NCBI GenBank assembly: GCA_900491605.1
Contig: UESW01001791.1
Location: 1 to 64,000 of the forward strand
DNA from: Calamus simplicifolius
Taxonomy: Eukaryota; Streptophyta; Magnoliopsida; Arecales; Arecaceae
Direction of reading: 5' to 3'
DNA length: 64,000 bases
Position 1 is the stretch's first letter. Every line of letters begins with the position of its first letter. The notes below the pieces were generated by a model. That model was not told the DNA's origin, searched no databases, and saw only the letters and a list, made by a program, of their open reading frames with translations. Both the position numbers and the translations under genes were made by a program. Shown here one piece after another: positions 1 through 10,946 of this stretch.

Positions 1-65
1 TCATTTAAGGGGCTATTTGTTATTGTAAACTCTATTGTTATTTATTTTTGCTAATTCAATCAGGG

Positions 66-463
66 GGATTGAACTAATGGAGGTAGTATACCTCGGTGCA
101 AGCTAGATTAGCTTGGGTTTGGGTTTTGTGCTGGTGAGCCCGAAAAACCAGCTGGGTTCGTTTTGATCCCGAGAAAACAATAAGTTTTGAGTTGTGAGCT
201 TGTAAAACAACTCGACTGTAATCTAGTAGATTATAGTGTGGACCCAAGTGAAACTTGGGAGTGGACGTAGGTGTTGGATACACCGAACCACTATAAAATC
301 CTTGTGTTTCCGTGCTTCGATTGTCTCTCTATCTCTTTATTTGTGGCTGTTATTTATCCAGCACTTAATCTTGTTGATTCCAAAGCCAATCATTTTAAAA
401 GCTTAAAATTTTTTAAGAACCCAATTCACCCCCCCCCTCTTGGGTTGCCATCTGGGCCAACAC
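66..463 (+). mobile_element. Copia (SIRE/Maximus-like) LTR fragment, 3' part
   Basis: The segment has the look of the 3' half of a SIRE/Maximus-type Ty1/copia LTR. It carries a TATA box (TATAAAAT, 292-299) after a conserved stretch ending GGATACACCGAACCAC, and it ends with the C-rich leader AATTCACCCCCCCCTC (about 423-440) and TTGGGTTGCCATCTGGGCC. The expected primer-binding site and coding region do not follow; LINE sequence starts instead. It is therefore a truncated or solo remnant, and its left limit is unclear because the window begins here. The lineage is assigned from memory of plant copia leaders, so confidence is moderate. Confidence 0.5.
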
Positions 464-479
464 GATCACTATCCCATTT

Positions 480-2813
480 TGATATCCACTGATTCTGATC
501 TTCATCAGCAGCGACAGTTTAGATTTGAGCAGTTCTGGACTTCCTATCCCTCGGCTCGAGCCATTATAGCCCAGGTCTGGCATTTACCGATGAGAGGTAA
601 TGCTATTTACCATCTTTCTAGACGGTTGGAGTTGGTCAAGCATTGCCTTTCTAGATGGAACAGACTTGAGGTTGGGGATTTAGTGAGACATATTGATTAG
701 GTTGAAGCCGACATTGCTATTCTCCGGGAAAGAGAGGACCGGGATGGATGTCTCTCTGTACCTGACCTCTCCTCTGTTCGATCTAAGCTCGCTCTTCACC
801 ACTCCCTACTTTTACAGCAGGAGTCTTATTGGAGGCAGCGATCTAGGGTTCAGTGGATCCGGAGGGAGACCGTAATACCAGGTTTTTCCATCAGGCTACT
901 CTGAAGCGTCGGCAACTAATAGGATCCGACGATTAGTTGATGAGGGGAAATCTTCAGGACGATTCCATGGTTATCCGTGATCAGTTACTTCAGTTCTTCC
1001 AGTCTAGATGGACTGAGTTATCAGGTGTAGGGGCTCCTATTTTTCGGGTTCCTCCTTCTAAGAAGGTCTCAGCTACGAGAACGACCTCCTGATCAGATCG
1101 ATCATTGCTGATGAGATTTGCATGGCTTTATGGGACCTTGGGCCTGATAAGGCGCCCGGCCCTGATGGTTTTTCGCCATTATTTTTTCATCATTATTGGG
1201 ACATTGTTGGTCTAGAGGTTACTCAGGCTATTCAGAGTGCTTTCCTTTCCAAATCCATTCCTATTGACTGGAATCGGACTCTTGTCACTCTTGTGCCGAA
1301 GCGTTTTGATGCTTCTACCCCTCAACACTTTTGGCTGATCAGCCTGTGCACTACCTTGTATAAGGTTTGTGCGCCCTTCTTGTCTCTCGGCTGCGTGTGG
1401 TGATTTCTCAGCTCATCTGCTGAACAAGGGGCTTTCATTAGAGGTCGAGTATTTTCGATAATGTCCTCATTGCGCAGGAGTTTATGCATGATCTTCAGAG
1501 AGCCTTAGCCAGATAGTGTCTTATGGCAGTTAAGCTTGATATGGAGTGTGCCTATGACAGGCTGAGCTAGGTCTTTCTGCATCGAACTCTGCTTGAATTC
1601 AGTTTTCACGATCTGTTCATTGATTGGATTATGGCTGCATCCAGAAGCCATCCTTCTCTCTGATTGTTAATAGAATGCAGACTGTTTTCTTCCATTTTAC
1701 TGTGGGTCTGAGACAGGGATGCCCAATATCTCCGTTTTTTTTGTTCTGGCTACAGACGACCTTTCCTGTGCTTTTCATCAGGCTCACCAGGACTGCCGCA
1801 TCGCCCCCTTTTTGGCTGGTCCTTTGGGACCCCCCGTCTCCCACCTTCTTTTTGTGGACGACTATATTCTTCTGGGCCAGATGTCTCTTCATAATGCTGT
1901 TAGTTAGTTATGCTTCTCTTATTCAGTGCTACTGTCGAGCTTTTGGTCAGAAGGTCAATTTAGAAAAGTCCACATTTGCTTCAGCCCCAAGACTTCCAGG
2001 TCTACCAGGGATGCTATACACCAAGCTCTGGGTATTTTACCAAGGCAGATGGGCTTTCATACTTGGGGATCCCTGTATTGGGAGGCATCCTCGTATTAGT
2101 GATTTTGCTATTCTCGAGCGACGCATTCGTGATAGGATTGATGGTTGGCAGGTCACCAGATTATCCATGATGGCAAGGATCACTCTTATTCGCTCTGTCC
2201 TTACGTCCTTCCTATGCATCTTCTCTTTAATGCTGCGGTCCCTATCACTTGTTTGCGAAGGATAGAGCGATGTTTTAGGGACTTTCTATGGGCTTCTATG
2301 CAAGATGGTCACAGCATTCATCTTCAGGCTTGGGATTTGATTTGTATGCATGAAGGTGGTCTTGGTATCCAGTCCCTACTTGTTAGGAGAGACGCTTTGC
2401 TGGCGAGACATGCTTCGAGGTTTATTCTTGATCCTCACTGTCTCTGGAACTCCTTTATGCAAGCTAGATATGGTGATTGGTCTCCTTTTATGGACCCTCA
2501 GTCTACTCGTGGGTATTCTTTCTTTTGGAAGGAGGTGTGTCGTTATGCTCCGCCTATTCTGAACAATATTTCTTGGATGATTGGCGATGGTTCCTTGGTT
2601 GATGTTGTTCAGGATAGCTGGATCTCTGATCTCCCCCTTTCTCGTTGGCCATCATTTATTAGTACGGATGTTCCGCTTTGTATGAGGGTGCAGGATCTCA
2701 TCACTCAGGATCTTTCCTCTTGGAATACCCCTGTGGTGACCAGCTTATTTGGGGATGAGTTGCTTGGCGGATTCTTTCTGTTCCTCTTACCTTGGGCCAC
2801 ATACCTGATATAA
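480..2813 (+). pseudogene. LINE ORF2 reverse transcriptase region, broken
   Basis: Frame-broken ORF2 of the LINE, which would encode the enzyme for target-primed reverse transcription. Visible pieces are a linker before RT (FEQFWTSYPSARAIIAQVW, about 520-575), the RT opening motif DKAPGPDGFSPLFF (about 1145-1190), LDMECAYDRLSW with stop damage (about 1535-1570), GLRQGCPISPF (about 1707-1740) and a catalytic-box remnant LLFVDDYILLG (about 1845-1876). Downstream a conserved LINE segment reads CFRDFLWASMQDG (about 2270-2310) and GGLGIQSLLVRRDALLARH (about 2355-2410). At least four frame changes and several stops occur. It is a dead copy. Confidence 0.85.
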
Positions 2814-2879
2814 GGTGATGGAGGAGATCTTGTCTCTCTAGGGCCCCCCACTAAGGGCCTCATCGAGGTGTATAGGCCT

Positions 2880-3130
2880 CAGCCCCAGGACTCGCAGGAT
2901 GCTGCTTGGATCTGGAAGCTCTCCGTTCATCCCAGGGTCCAATTATTCATATGGAAGATCATGTGGGACTGCCTCCCTTCTTGCTCCCTGTGTCTAGAAG
3001 GGTCTTTATATTGAGGCGACTTGCTCGCTGTGTGGGCAGGAGGAGGAGACTATTGACCATGCCATATTTACTTGTCCCATATTGAGCTAGATTTGGTTGA
3101 GGATGAATTATGATTGCTGAGTGGATGGTT
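2880..3130 (+). pseudogene. LINE zf-RVT-like region, broken
   Basis: A short decayed stretch between RT and RNase H reads WIWKLSVHPRVQLFIWKI (about 2909-2962), the typical start of the zinc-binding region found in plant L1 ORF2 proteins. A cysteine-containing part (about 2970-3060) follows in shifted frames. It belongs to the LINE at 464-3934. The assignment rests on family resemblance only. Confidence 0.65.
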
Positions 3131-3414
3131 CTGGTTCCTCGTGTTCCCCTTTCCTTGATGCTCTCCGGAGGACCACCCGTCAGTAGAGTGCTCTTTGGGC
3201 TATTACTATCTATCAGATCTAGCTATTGCGGAACCTACTTATCTTTACTGACGATACTATTTTCTCTCACAAACTAGAGCAAAAGGTCAGATCTATGGTT
3301 GCTGAAAGTGCACTTCTTCTCACTGGTTCTGATTCTTATAACCTTGGCCACTATTGGGCTTCCCTGCTGTTTCGGCAGCGAACTGTCGTACGGTTTTTAT
3401 CTCTTGGAGCCCCT

Positions 3415-3776
3415 CTCCATGGTTTGTAAAAATCAACTTTGATGGAAGTGTTCGTGGAAGACTTGTTGGGTCTGCTTTCATTATTTGGGACCGATGGAGC
3501 ATTGCTGTCGGCGGGTGGTTTTGGTTCCCTCGATTCTTTGTCCCTATGGCCGAGCTTTATGCAGCTGGGCTGGTATCTCCCATACTATTTGGATGCTTCA
3601 TGCTCAATGCCTGTTTATTGAGGGGGATTCTCTTTCTGTTATCCGGTGGCTCCGGTCGGATTCTGCGATCATGTCCCACCAACCCTCTTCTCTGCGATAT
3701 TCGGGCTGCTCTGCGAGGTTCTCACAGTGTCAACATCCGGCACATCTATCGAAAAGCTAATTCTGCGGCAGACTGA
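3415..3776 (+). pseudogene. LINE C-terminal RNase H domain, broken
   Basis: RNase H domain of the LINE, which degrades the RNA strand of RNA-DNA hybrids. The reading is PWFVKINFDGSVRG (first catalytic Asp), then GSAFIIWDRW, then AELYAAGLVS (catalytic Glu) and, near the end, NIRHIYRKANSAAD (final conserved Asp). A frame change falls in the middle (about 3580-3650). About 130 bases of 3' UTR and the poly-A tail follow. The same block is present, diverged, in the minus-strand copy at 62057-62430. Confidence 0.8.
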
Positions 3777-3934
3777 TGGTGGTGGCTGTGGCCCATTATG
3801 TGGGATTTTGGATATGGAATCAAGGTGACCCCTGTCCCCTGCTCTTAAGCAAATTTTGTACTCTGATATTTCTGGACTGACTCGCTAGGTTAGTGTGATC
3901 GCCCGTATGTACTAAAAAAAAAAAAAAAAAAAAA

Positions 3935-4828
3935 GTGCTTTAGTCTGGTTGAGGAAAAGGCCACTTAGCCATCGATTCTTAGGCCAAATTTAGTACTCCC
4001 GTGGAGCCTGGCAAGCGTTGGAGTTCTTCACATGGAAGGTCAATTTATTTCCTTTCACAGCAAGAAGGTCATCAACATGTGTCATGGAGCTTGATGGCAA
4101 CATGCAAGCTTTGCACCATATATGAAACCATCTCAACTAAACATAAGATCATTTAAATTCTTCTCATGAAGTCATTAAGTCCATGGTTTCTAAATATTAC
4201 CCTATTTGCAGACAAATTTCTTGAAGAAAAGTATTCCCTTTATTCAATTAAGTGGCCAATGCACTTTGTTAGCATGTGGCACTTCAAAGTTCCATGAGAA
4301 TCCATCTTAGTAGCTTTCATGATATTAAGGAGTTACATGCACATGATTGCGAGTTTAGCCCATGGTTTCAAATGCTGGCTGTGCCATGCCCACTAGCATT
4401 GATGCTTAAAACTTGTCTCATATTAGAGATGCATCGGGAAGGCCACTACAAGATCTTTCTACTCATTATGATTTCATCTTTAATTTATTCTTTGACTGCA
4501 TCGTGGTAGAAATTGGGGAGGCACTCTGATCGTGACAAATCTATCTTTTTGGTGCAAAAAATTCTTATGCTAAAACTCGCTTTTTAGAGCTGGCTGGAAC
4601 GTATCAAACCTCATGGTGTTTAGAGTATCAGCCTCTACATAGTATTGTTAGCTCCAAACGGTCTGCAGATTGCTAAGAACACAAGAATGTAACGGAAATT
4701 ATCCTTGTTGTTATTCATAGTTTTTGAGAATTGGTGTATTTTGTTCTTTGTAGAAGGACCATGCAATGAAATGTCACCATTGAAAGTTTGTGGAACAAAA
4801 TAAATAATTTGAGTGGAGGCTTGAGGAT
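3935..4828. other. Intergenic, nothing recognised
   Basis: No gene, RNA or clear repeat recognised. The longest open stretch (about 77 codons at 4276-4509) has no familiar motif and no coding context. Confidence 0.5.
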
Positions 4829-4850
4829 TATAACGAAACGGGCCCAGGAT

Positions 4851-5033
4851 TATAATGAAACGGGCCCATGGGCCCGTTTCGTTACAAGAAAGTAAGACGG
4901 ACCAGCTCCACACCAACTTGAGCCATCACAGCCCAAAAAGGGATCCAATTGGTGCCTTGTCCTTCTTACTTAACCAGTTATAAACCACTCAATAAATTCC
5001 TAATTTTTCAGGACTATTAGGAGGGGCATCACA
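4851..5033 (-). repeat. TRIM 3' LTR
   Basis: Left copy of the terminal repeat. It aligns along its length with 5178-5365, with scattered substitutions and a small deletion near the right end (the ATGTGGG part is missing). In element orientation it is the 3' LTR because the purine-rich tract adjoins it. Confidence 0.8.
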
Positions 5034-5177
5034 ATCTACCCTCTTATAGAGGCGACGTCCTCGTCGCCAGAGGCAATTGATCACAACCACCAGGCGGCAA
5101 GATTCTAGAGGTGGCCCTTGCTCTGTGTGGCACTTAGCTCCTGCACTTCCGACTGGTGCGAGGCTTTGATACCATAT

Positions 5178-5365
5178 TGTAACGATCCGGGCCCACGGGT
5201 CCGTTTCGTTACAAGAAAGCAAGACGGACAAGCTCCACACCAACTTGGGCCACCACAGCCCAAAAAGGAATCCAATTGGTGCCTTGTCCTTCTTACTTAA
5301 CTGGTTATAAATCACTCAACCAATTCCTAATTTTCCAATGTGGGACTATTAGGAGGGGCATCACA
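5178..5365 (-). repeat. TRIM 5' LTR
   Basis: Right copy of the terminal repeat, 188 bp, bounded by TG and CA. In element orientation it is the 5' LTR because the tRNA primer site (5162-5174) adjoins it. Confidence 0.8.
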
Positions 5366-7030
5366 AGGACCAAAAGTATATTTTTGGTTATACTTTAAGC
5401 ACTGGCTATTTAAGTTGGGCCAAAACTCAAAACATACTGAAGTGCAGTCCATCTAGCAACAGAGTCAAAATCTCGAGCTTATAGCTGGTTCTCTATTGAT
5501 TTTGGGTTTTCTTCCCCTCTCCTTTTCTCTGCTATATTTTGTGCTATGAAAGCAGTTCTGGAATATATCCTGTCGATCATTCATGGTGTATATTACAGCA
5601 GAGCTCTTATTTAATTAGTCATTTTAATCTCAAACGCCATAAGGATTTGAGTAGAGACATCTTATAAATGTCAGCATTCGCCTATGTGCTCACATTCAGC
5701 CTCCATAGGCTCTATATAATTGTATGGATGAAGGGAAGACGTTAACGTAACACCTGATTGACCAAGTCAAACATCCACAAAGGCCACCTTGGCCACCATC
5801 AATCGGTGACAGTAGTAGAGTATAGATTATAAAAAAAATTAAAAGGAGAAAAACTCTGGTAGCCTTTTTAAAACTGGCGATTCTAAGAGTGTAGAAAAAA
5901 AAGCTACTGATCTATCATCTTCTGCATTTAGATCGTCCTACTCCAAATCCAACATATCCAAATCGCTGCCGGTAAACTAAAACATTGAAATATCATCCAG
6001 ACAATGATTATGCTGCATGAAGCAAAAGCTAGCTAGTCCAATTTAAGAGGATTTTTGTCCAAGCTTGGATCCAAGATGCAGGCTTGCTCATTTTTAGTTG
6101 GTGGGCATCCATCCCTTTGTTGTTTTTCAGAAAAGATACCGTTCTCTTCCTTTTATCATAAGACTAAAGAAGAAATTGAAACTTACTGATTTTTACGCAA
6201 GAAAGTAACGTGTTTATATCCTCATGTTATTAAGTTATGATATGCAGTTATCTAATTGGTATCTGATGTCTTTTGGCCTTTCTTTGTTTCAACAGAGAAA
6301 ATATAGCCAGTTGTCTCTGGAAAAAAAAAAAAAAAGAAGAAAAGGGTCATGAGAGAATGGGAATTCCATTAAGTCCGACATTATCATTCAAAGTTCCAAG
6401 CAAACTTAGGCTACCAACTACTGGAAGATTATTTCTACTTGTGCCTCTTTAAGAGAGAAGATCTATCAATTAGCAAATTTCCCTACCAAATTGTGAAGCA
6501 GAACAATAATCATCTGAATTTTCAACAGAAGAAAGATAGCAATCTCCCAGCTTCAGCAAAGCTTCCAAGAAGAAATTGGCTAACTCCAGACTCTGTCATT
6601 TCTGTTGGCTTGAGAAAGGGAGGAAATGCGGCAGTCTCTCATGGTTTGATTGGCATATTTTTGTGACCTAAATGTTGGAAGAAAATAACAGCATAGGCCA
6701 AGCTTAGTCTTTGTCAACTTCTGTTCTGTAGGCCAACCAACGCTCCCTGAAGACAGAAGATAACAACTAGGTTCTTATCTTTAATAAAATATCACAAGCT
6801 CTGCATTAAAGCTAGTGTTGTAAGCAAATATGGAAATCGGGATGATAGCAGAGACCATATGATGCTCAGATAAAAGCCCATGCTAGATTTTTATATGAAA
6901 AGGATAAAATTTAAAACACTTCCAAGCACACACATAATAATAATAATAAAAGGATCACTGGTTTTGAAACCTTTTGAAGGACATCCTGGTCTTTTCGCAA
7001 CCAAAAGGACTCATGCATCATTATGTTATT
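5366..7030. other. Intergenic, nothing recognised
   Basis: About 1.7 kb with no gene or RNA recognised. There is an A-rich run at about 6319-6334 and a short ATA microsatellite at about 6935-6950. The open stretch at 6439-6666 (75 codons) has no recognisable motif. Confidence 0.5.
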
Positions 7031-7560
7031 CCTCAAGGAAGGCTTGGGCTTAGGAGGGGACATATGCGTATTACAAATATTTGAGCCAAAGCAGAGGACT
7101 TTCCTCTGTTTTTTTCACGAATACCTTGCCTGCTGCTAACTCCGGCAAGGTTGGGTCTCTGGGCAACGACTACTCCCGTGATGTGTTGAAGAGCCCGTGA
7201 GGCCTGCTTTTCCATAGGGCTCCGATGGGGTTGGGACTGGGTACTGGTTTCTTGATTGAGTTAAGCCTACGCTGGCAGCCTTTCGGCGGCTTGACAATTT
7301 CAGGGAAGAAGGAAATAACTAAGAGGAAGAACTCACCTCCCCGATTAACCTCTCCGGCCCGATTAGCCTCTCCGGCGACTTCTAAATCAATCGCCTTCTT
7401 CTCTCTTGCCGTCGTCTTCTCCTGTTGGCTCTGGGTAGCACCCCATCGTACCCGAGACCCAGCTATAAATAGAGGTTTGGCTCCTCCCCATATCCTCCTT
7501 CGACTAGGCTAGGATTCTTGATTCGAGACTTGGTTAAAAGTCTCTTTCTTATTTTTTTTT
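7031..7560. other. GC-richer unclassified segment with a TATA box
   Basis: This stretch is richer in G+C than its surroundings. On the plus strand it holds a TATAAAT box (7464-7470) followed by a C/T-rich leader, as in a promoter or an LTR. An open frame of 95 codons (7225-7512, plus) and one of 60 codons (7033-7215, minus) match nothing I recognise. It could be an LTR remnant or the 5' end of an unrecognised gene. The low-complexity T run at about 7547-7564 ends it. Confidence 0.3.
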
Positions 7561-7884
7561 TTTTGGAAAGGGAAAACAGTGCTTTATTTTTCTATCTTAT
7601 TTCCATGTTTGGCTTCTATTACTATTGTTATATCATTATTGTTATTTTTTAAACACTGTGGACCCATTAGAAATTTTTGTCCCTAAAGTCCATTTACTCA
7701 ACCACGTCTTGCTTCAGATTCCTAAGTTGTGTCTGGATTTTACATTTACTATTATGAAATTATACGCTACTGCAAAATCTAATATGCACACCGACTTTTC
7801 CTATCTCCAAATCCATACCCTCCATATACATTTCGTATTCATCCCTCTATTTAGCTACATATCTATTAAATCTTATTTCATATA
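7561..7884. other. Spacer, nothing recognised
   Basis: AT-rich sequence up to the target-site duplication of the Tat element (ATATA at 7880-7884). No gene recognised. Confidence 0.5.
7880..7884. repeat. Target-site duplication, left
   Basis: ATATA directly before the TG of the 5' LTR. The same five bases follow the CA of the 3' LTR at 15244-15248. The site is AT-rich, so some chance match is possible. Confidence 0.8.
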
Positions 7885-8171
7885 TGATGAGGGGTAAAAT
7901 TGTCATTGCATTGTTGACCACTCACATCGGCGATGGGGTCGCGCTCAGTCCAAATGCCCTGCTTGCCAGGCGCGACATTCTAGCAACAAAAGTCTCCTCA
8001 TAATGAAGAAAGAGAATAAGATGGAAAAAAGGGCCACGTCACGTGCGTGGGTTCTCCCAAGGGCCCCCTCATTAATATCCAGTAGTCAAATCATAGGCTC
8101 GAGCATTTAATGGTGCAGAAACGGTCATAATGACTTAGCCAGCATTTAATGGAATAAAAAGAGAGGAGAAA

Positions 8172-9070
8172 ACATAGCTCGACCAGCAGCTCGGCCAGCC
8201 TCAGCTTCAGCATAGCTCGGCTAACATAGCTCGCTCGCCAGCATAGCTCGGCCAACCTCAGCCTCAGCCAGCTTCAGCATAGCTCGGCCAACATAGCGCG
8301 GCCAGCATAGCTCGGCCAGCCTCAGCCTCAGCCAGCTTCAGCATAGCTCGGCGAACATAGCTCGGCCAGCATAGCTCGGCTAGCCTCAGCCTCAGCCAGC
8401 TTTAGCATAGCTCGGCCAGCATAGCTCGGCCAGCCTCAGCCTCAGCCTCAGCCAGCTTCAGCATAGCTCGGCTAACATAGCTCGGCCAGCATAGCTCTGC
8501 CAACCTCAGCCTCAGCCAGCTTCAGCATAGCTCGGCCAACATAGCTCGGCCAGCATAGCTCGGCCAGCCTCAGCCAGCTCAGCATAGCTCGGCTAACATA
8601 GCTCGGCCAGCATAGCTCGGCCAACCTCAGCCTCAGCCAGCTTCAGCATAGCTCAGCCAACATAGCTCGGCCAGCATAGCTCAGCCAGCCTCAGCCTCAG
8701 CCAGCTTCAGCATAGCTCGGCCAACATAGCTCGGCCAGCCTCAGCCTCAGCCAGCTTCAGCATAGCTCGGCTAAATAGCTCGGCCAGCATAGCTCGGCCA
8801 ACCTCAGCCTCAGCCAGCTTCAGCATAGCTCGGCCAACATAGCTCGGCCAGCATAGCTCGGCCAACCTCAGCCTCAGCCAGCTTCAGCATAGCTCTGCCA
8901 ACATAGCTCGGCCAGCATAGCTCGGCCAGCATCAGCCTCAGCCACATCAGCATAGCTCGGCCAACATAGCTCGGCCAGCATAGCTCGGCCAGCATAGCTC
9001 GGCCAGCCTCAGCCTTAGCTAGCTTCAGCATTAGCTCAGCCAACATAGCTCGGCTAGCATAGCTCGGCCT
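8172..9070. repeat. Tandem array in 5' LTR (about 64-bp unit)
   Basis: About 14 imperfect units, each built from two or three copies of CATAGCTCGGCCARC followed by CTCAGCCTCAGCCAGCTTCAG. The order and number of the small sub-units vary from unit to unit, and differ again in the 3' LTR array (13596-14457), so the array has kept changing after insertion or during reverse transcription. Open frames across it are by-products of the repeat. Confidence 0.95.
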
Positions 9071-9556
9071 CCGCAAACCAACTATGTCTTTTGCATCAAG
9101 GCATTTATGACCTCATAAAGGCCACGTATATCCACTTGTTTAAGGCATTCAATGCCTTATTTTCTTCCATACATTAAGGCATTTATGGCTGCCACGTTGG
9201 CCCCTTGTGGCCTCGGCACCTACCTCCGCCGAGCCTCCGCCAGCCATGATGACTGAATCACAGTTCAAAAACTCTGCGGAATCTGGCGCGGGAGAGTTCA
9301 AATTACTGTAACAGAATAGATTCCAAACAAGGAATCATGCCAAGACGTGGCCTAGGACCTACAATAGTGGCCTAGGGACCACGCAGCCATTGAGTCTCGA
9401 GCCATCGGCCAGCTCTCCCCGCCTCCCAGCCGTCGATCCTCTAACTACTATATACGGATTCCTACCGGCCCTGTAACAACCTGATTCGAATCCGTTTTGA
9501 AATCCAACAACTTTCAGACCTCATCCAGAGCACGTCCAAAAAGTCAGGTGACAGCC

Positions 9557-9590
9557 TATAAATACTACCACCCTCAAGCCTCTCAGGTAC
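9557..9590 (+). promoter_or_regulatory. LTR core promoter with conserved downstream box
   Basis: TATAAAT at 9557-9563 and CTCAGGTAC at 9582-9590, with 25 bases between their starts. The same pair with the same 25-base spacing is in the 3' LTR (14947 and 14972) and in the related LTR at 30924 and 30949. The second box lies where transcription would start, or could be a splice donor (CAG followed by GTAYG). Confidence 0.6.
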
Positions 9591-9849
9591 GGCTTCTACG
9601 CTCATTTTCATTCGCAGTTCTTACACTCCGCCATGAAAGCTCCCACGAGAGCTCGGAGGAACTCTTCCTGGGATCCTTCTCCCCATATTTGTTAATTGCT
9701 GGTCTCCACTGACTTGAGCATCGGAGGGTCTTCCGTAGAGGGCCACCCCCAACGCTCTCGCGTGAGGACTGTCTTGCAGGTCCGCCCAGGAGGGAGCCCA
9801 CGCTGCGCCCGATCGCGCCCGAGCCGGAGGACAGATTTCAGCAGCAACA

Positions 9850-9875
9850 GATTGGAGCTTGAGGAAGGGCCTCAA
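9850..9875 (+). other. Degraded primer-binding site region
   Basis: GATTGGAGCTTGAGGAAGGG immediately after the 5' LTR. The related element has GATTGGCGCTAGAGGAAGGG at 31237. The GCGCT core is changed here, so priming ability is probably reduced. The tRNA was not identified. Confidence 0.6.
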
Positions 9876-9933
9876 GTCTCATTAAACTTGAAAAAAGGAG
9901 ACAAGGATCTCGATCTGAAAGAGAACCTCTCCA

Positions 9934-10233
9934 ATGGCTAATCAGAGAAGGGCAACTTCTGAAGCCAGGACTAGGTCGCCTCCCAGAGACCCGATCCGAT
10001 GAGTATCATGGCACTGCCGCCGCCACCAACTGAGACTCCGTCGCCACCAGCTGTCCAGTGACCCCAGGACCAGCTTGCCACCCTGATCCAGTAGGTCCAA
10101 GCCCTGACCCATCTGGTTCAGGAGCGCCTACAGCTCCCCATCCAGTTATAGCTGCCCCTGCTCCAGCCTCCCGAAGAGGCGCAGCTTCTCTTTCTCCAGC
10201 CACTTCTTCTGGTCCGCATGGAGTTGCGGACCC
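9934..10233 (+). pseudogene. gag N-terminal remnant of Tat element
   Basis: It starts ATGGCTAATCAGAGAAGGGC, matching the gag start of the related element at 31318 (MANRRRATSDAQ versus MANQRRATSEAR). The frame hits a stop near 10000, and later parts similar to the relative's DQFATLVQQVQALTHLVQER segment appear in other frames. The sequence then enters the assembly gap. It would have encoded the capsid precursor; here it is dead. Confidence 0.7.
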
Positions 10234-10916
10234 NNNNNNNNNNNNNNNNNNNNNNNNNNNNNNNNNNNNNNNNNNNNNNNNNNNNNNNNNNNNNNNNNNN
10301 NNNNNNNNNNNNNNNNNNNNNNNNNNNNNNNNNNNNNNNNNNNNNNNNNNNNNNNNNNNNNNNNNNNNNNNNNNNNNNNNNNNNNNNNNNNNNNNNNNNN
10401 NNNNNNNNNNNNNNNNNNNNNNNNNNNNNNNNNNNNNNNNNNNNNNNNNNNNNNNNNNNNNNNNNNNNNNNNNNNNNNNNNNNNNNNNNNNNNNNNNNNN
10501 NNNNNNNNNNNNNNNNNNNNNNNNNNNNNNNNNNNNNNNNNNNNNNNNNNNNNNNNNNNNNNNNNNNNNNNNNNNNNNNNNNNNNNNNNNNNNNNNNNNN
10601 NNNNNNNNNNNNNNNNNNNNNNNNNNNNNNNNNNNNNNNNNNNNNNNNNNNNNNNNNNNNNNNNNNNNNNNNNNNNNNNNNNNNNNNNNNNNNNNNNNNN
10701 NNNNNNNNNNNNNNNNNNNNNNNNNNNNNNNNNNNNNNNNNNNNNNNNNNNNNNNNNNNNNNNNNNNNNNNNNNNNNNNNNNNNNNNNNNNNNNNNNNNN
10801 NNNNNNNNNNNNNNNNNNNNNNNNNNNNNNNNNNNNNNNNNNNNNNNNNNNNNNNNNNNNNNNNNNNNNNNNNNNNNNNNNNNNNNNNNNNNNNNNNNNN
10901 NNNNNNNNNNNNNNNN
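10234..10916. other. Assembly gap (683 N)
   Basis: A run of N. The left side is the gag N-terminus and the right side is the end of pol of the same element. The related element needs about 5 kb between these points, so the gap length may be only an estimate, or the element has lost most of gag-pol. Confidence 1.
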
Positions 10917-10946
10917 CGGACATCTCCGTAAGTATTATTAGTAGGG
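10917..10946 (+). pseudogene. End of pol (integrase C-terminus) remnant
   Basis: CGGACATCTCCGTAAGTATT and the bases up to 10946 align with the last codons and stop of integrase in the related element (36628-36661, ...ADNLRKYYQ then stop). Only about ten codons are visible after the gap. Confidence 0.65.

Larger units (their letters stand above)
464..3934 (+). mobile_element. L1-type LINE, 5'-truncated and decayed
   Basis: A non-LTR retrotransposon copy ends in a 21-base A run (about 3914-3934). In order it shows the segment before RT (about 480-1090), a reverse transcriptase, a zinc-finger-like RT-associated region and a C-terminal RNase H. All are interrupted by stops and frameshifts, so it is not functional. 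The 5' UTR, ORF1 and most of the endonuclease are missing, which is normal for 5'-truncated LINE insertions. The copy directly follows a copia LTR fragment, suggesting insertion into or next to it. No clear target-site duplication was found. A second copy of the same family lies at 61911-62545 on the opposite strand. Confidence 0.85.
4829..5365 (-). mobile_element. TRIM-like miniature LTR element
   Basis: Two direct repeats of about 185 bp (4851-5033 and 5178-5365) flank a 144-bp interior. Read on the minus strand, the first LTR starts TGTGATGCCCCTCC and ends CGTTACA. It is followed after two bases by TGGTATCAAAGCC (5174-5162), a near match to the initiator-Met tRNA primer site. The second LTR is preceded by the purine-rich tract AAGAGGGTAGAT (about 5045-5034). 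There is no coding capacity. Flanks AGGAT (4846-4850) and AGGAC (5366-5370) look like a 5-bp target duplication with one mismatch. At the left end a 22-bp piece (AGGAT plus the LTR tip) is repeated in tandem, so 4829-4850 is an extra tip. Size and layout fit a terminal-repeat retrotransposon in miniature, about 515 bp. Confidence 0.8.
7885..9849 (+). repeat. Tat element 5' LTR
   Basis: 1965 bp, TG to CA. It contains a tandem array of about 64-bp units (8172-9070), a unique promoter-like part with TATAAAT at 9557-9563 and a conserved CTCAGGTAC at 9582-9590. It aligns with 13302-15243 apart from array copy differences and small indels. Its 3' half is also related to the LTR at 30298-31236. Confidence 0.9.

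Noticed and set aside
2037..2219. Minus-strand and alternate-frame open stretches within the LINE
   Set aside because: Shadows of the LINE ORF2 coding strand.
4829..5365. Cassandra-type TRIM with 5S rRNA sequence in the LTR
   Set aside because: The LTRs start similarly to many TRIMs, but I see no 5S rRNA promoter-like sequence in them.
8810..9076. Minus-strand open frame with repeated Ala-Glu-Leu-Cys-Trp-Pro-Ser-Tyr
   Set aside because: A translation of the LTR 64-bp array, not a protein.
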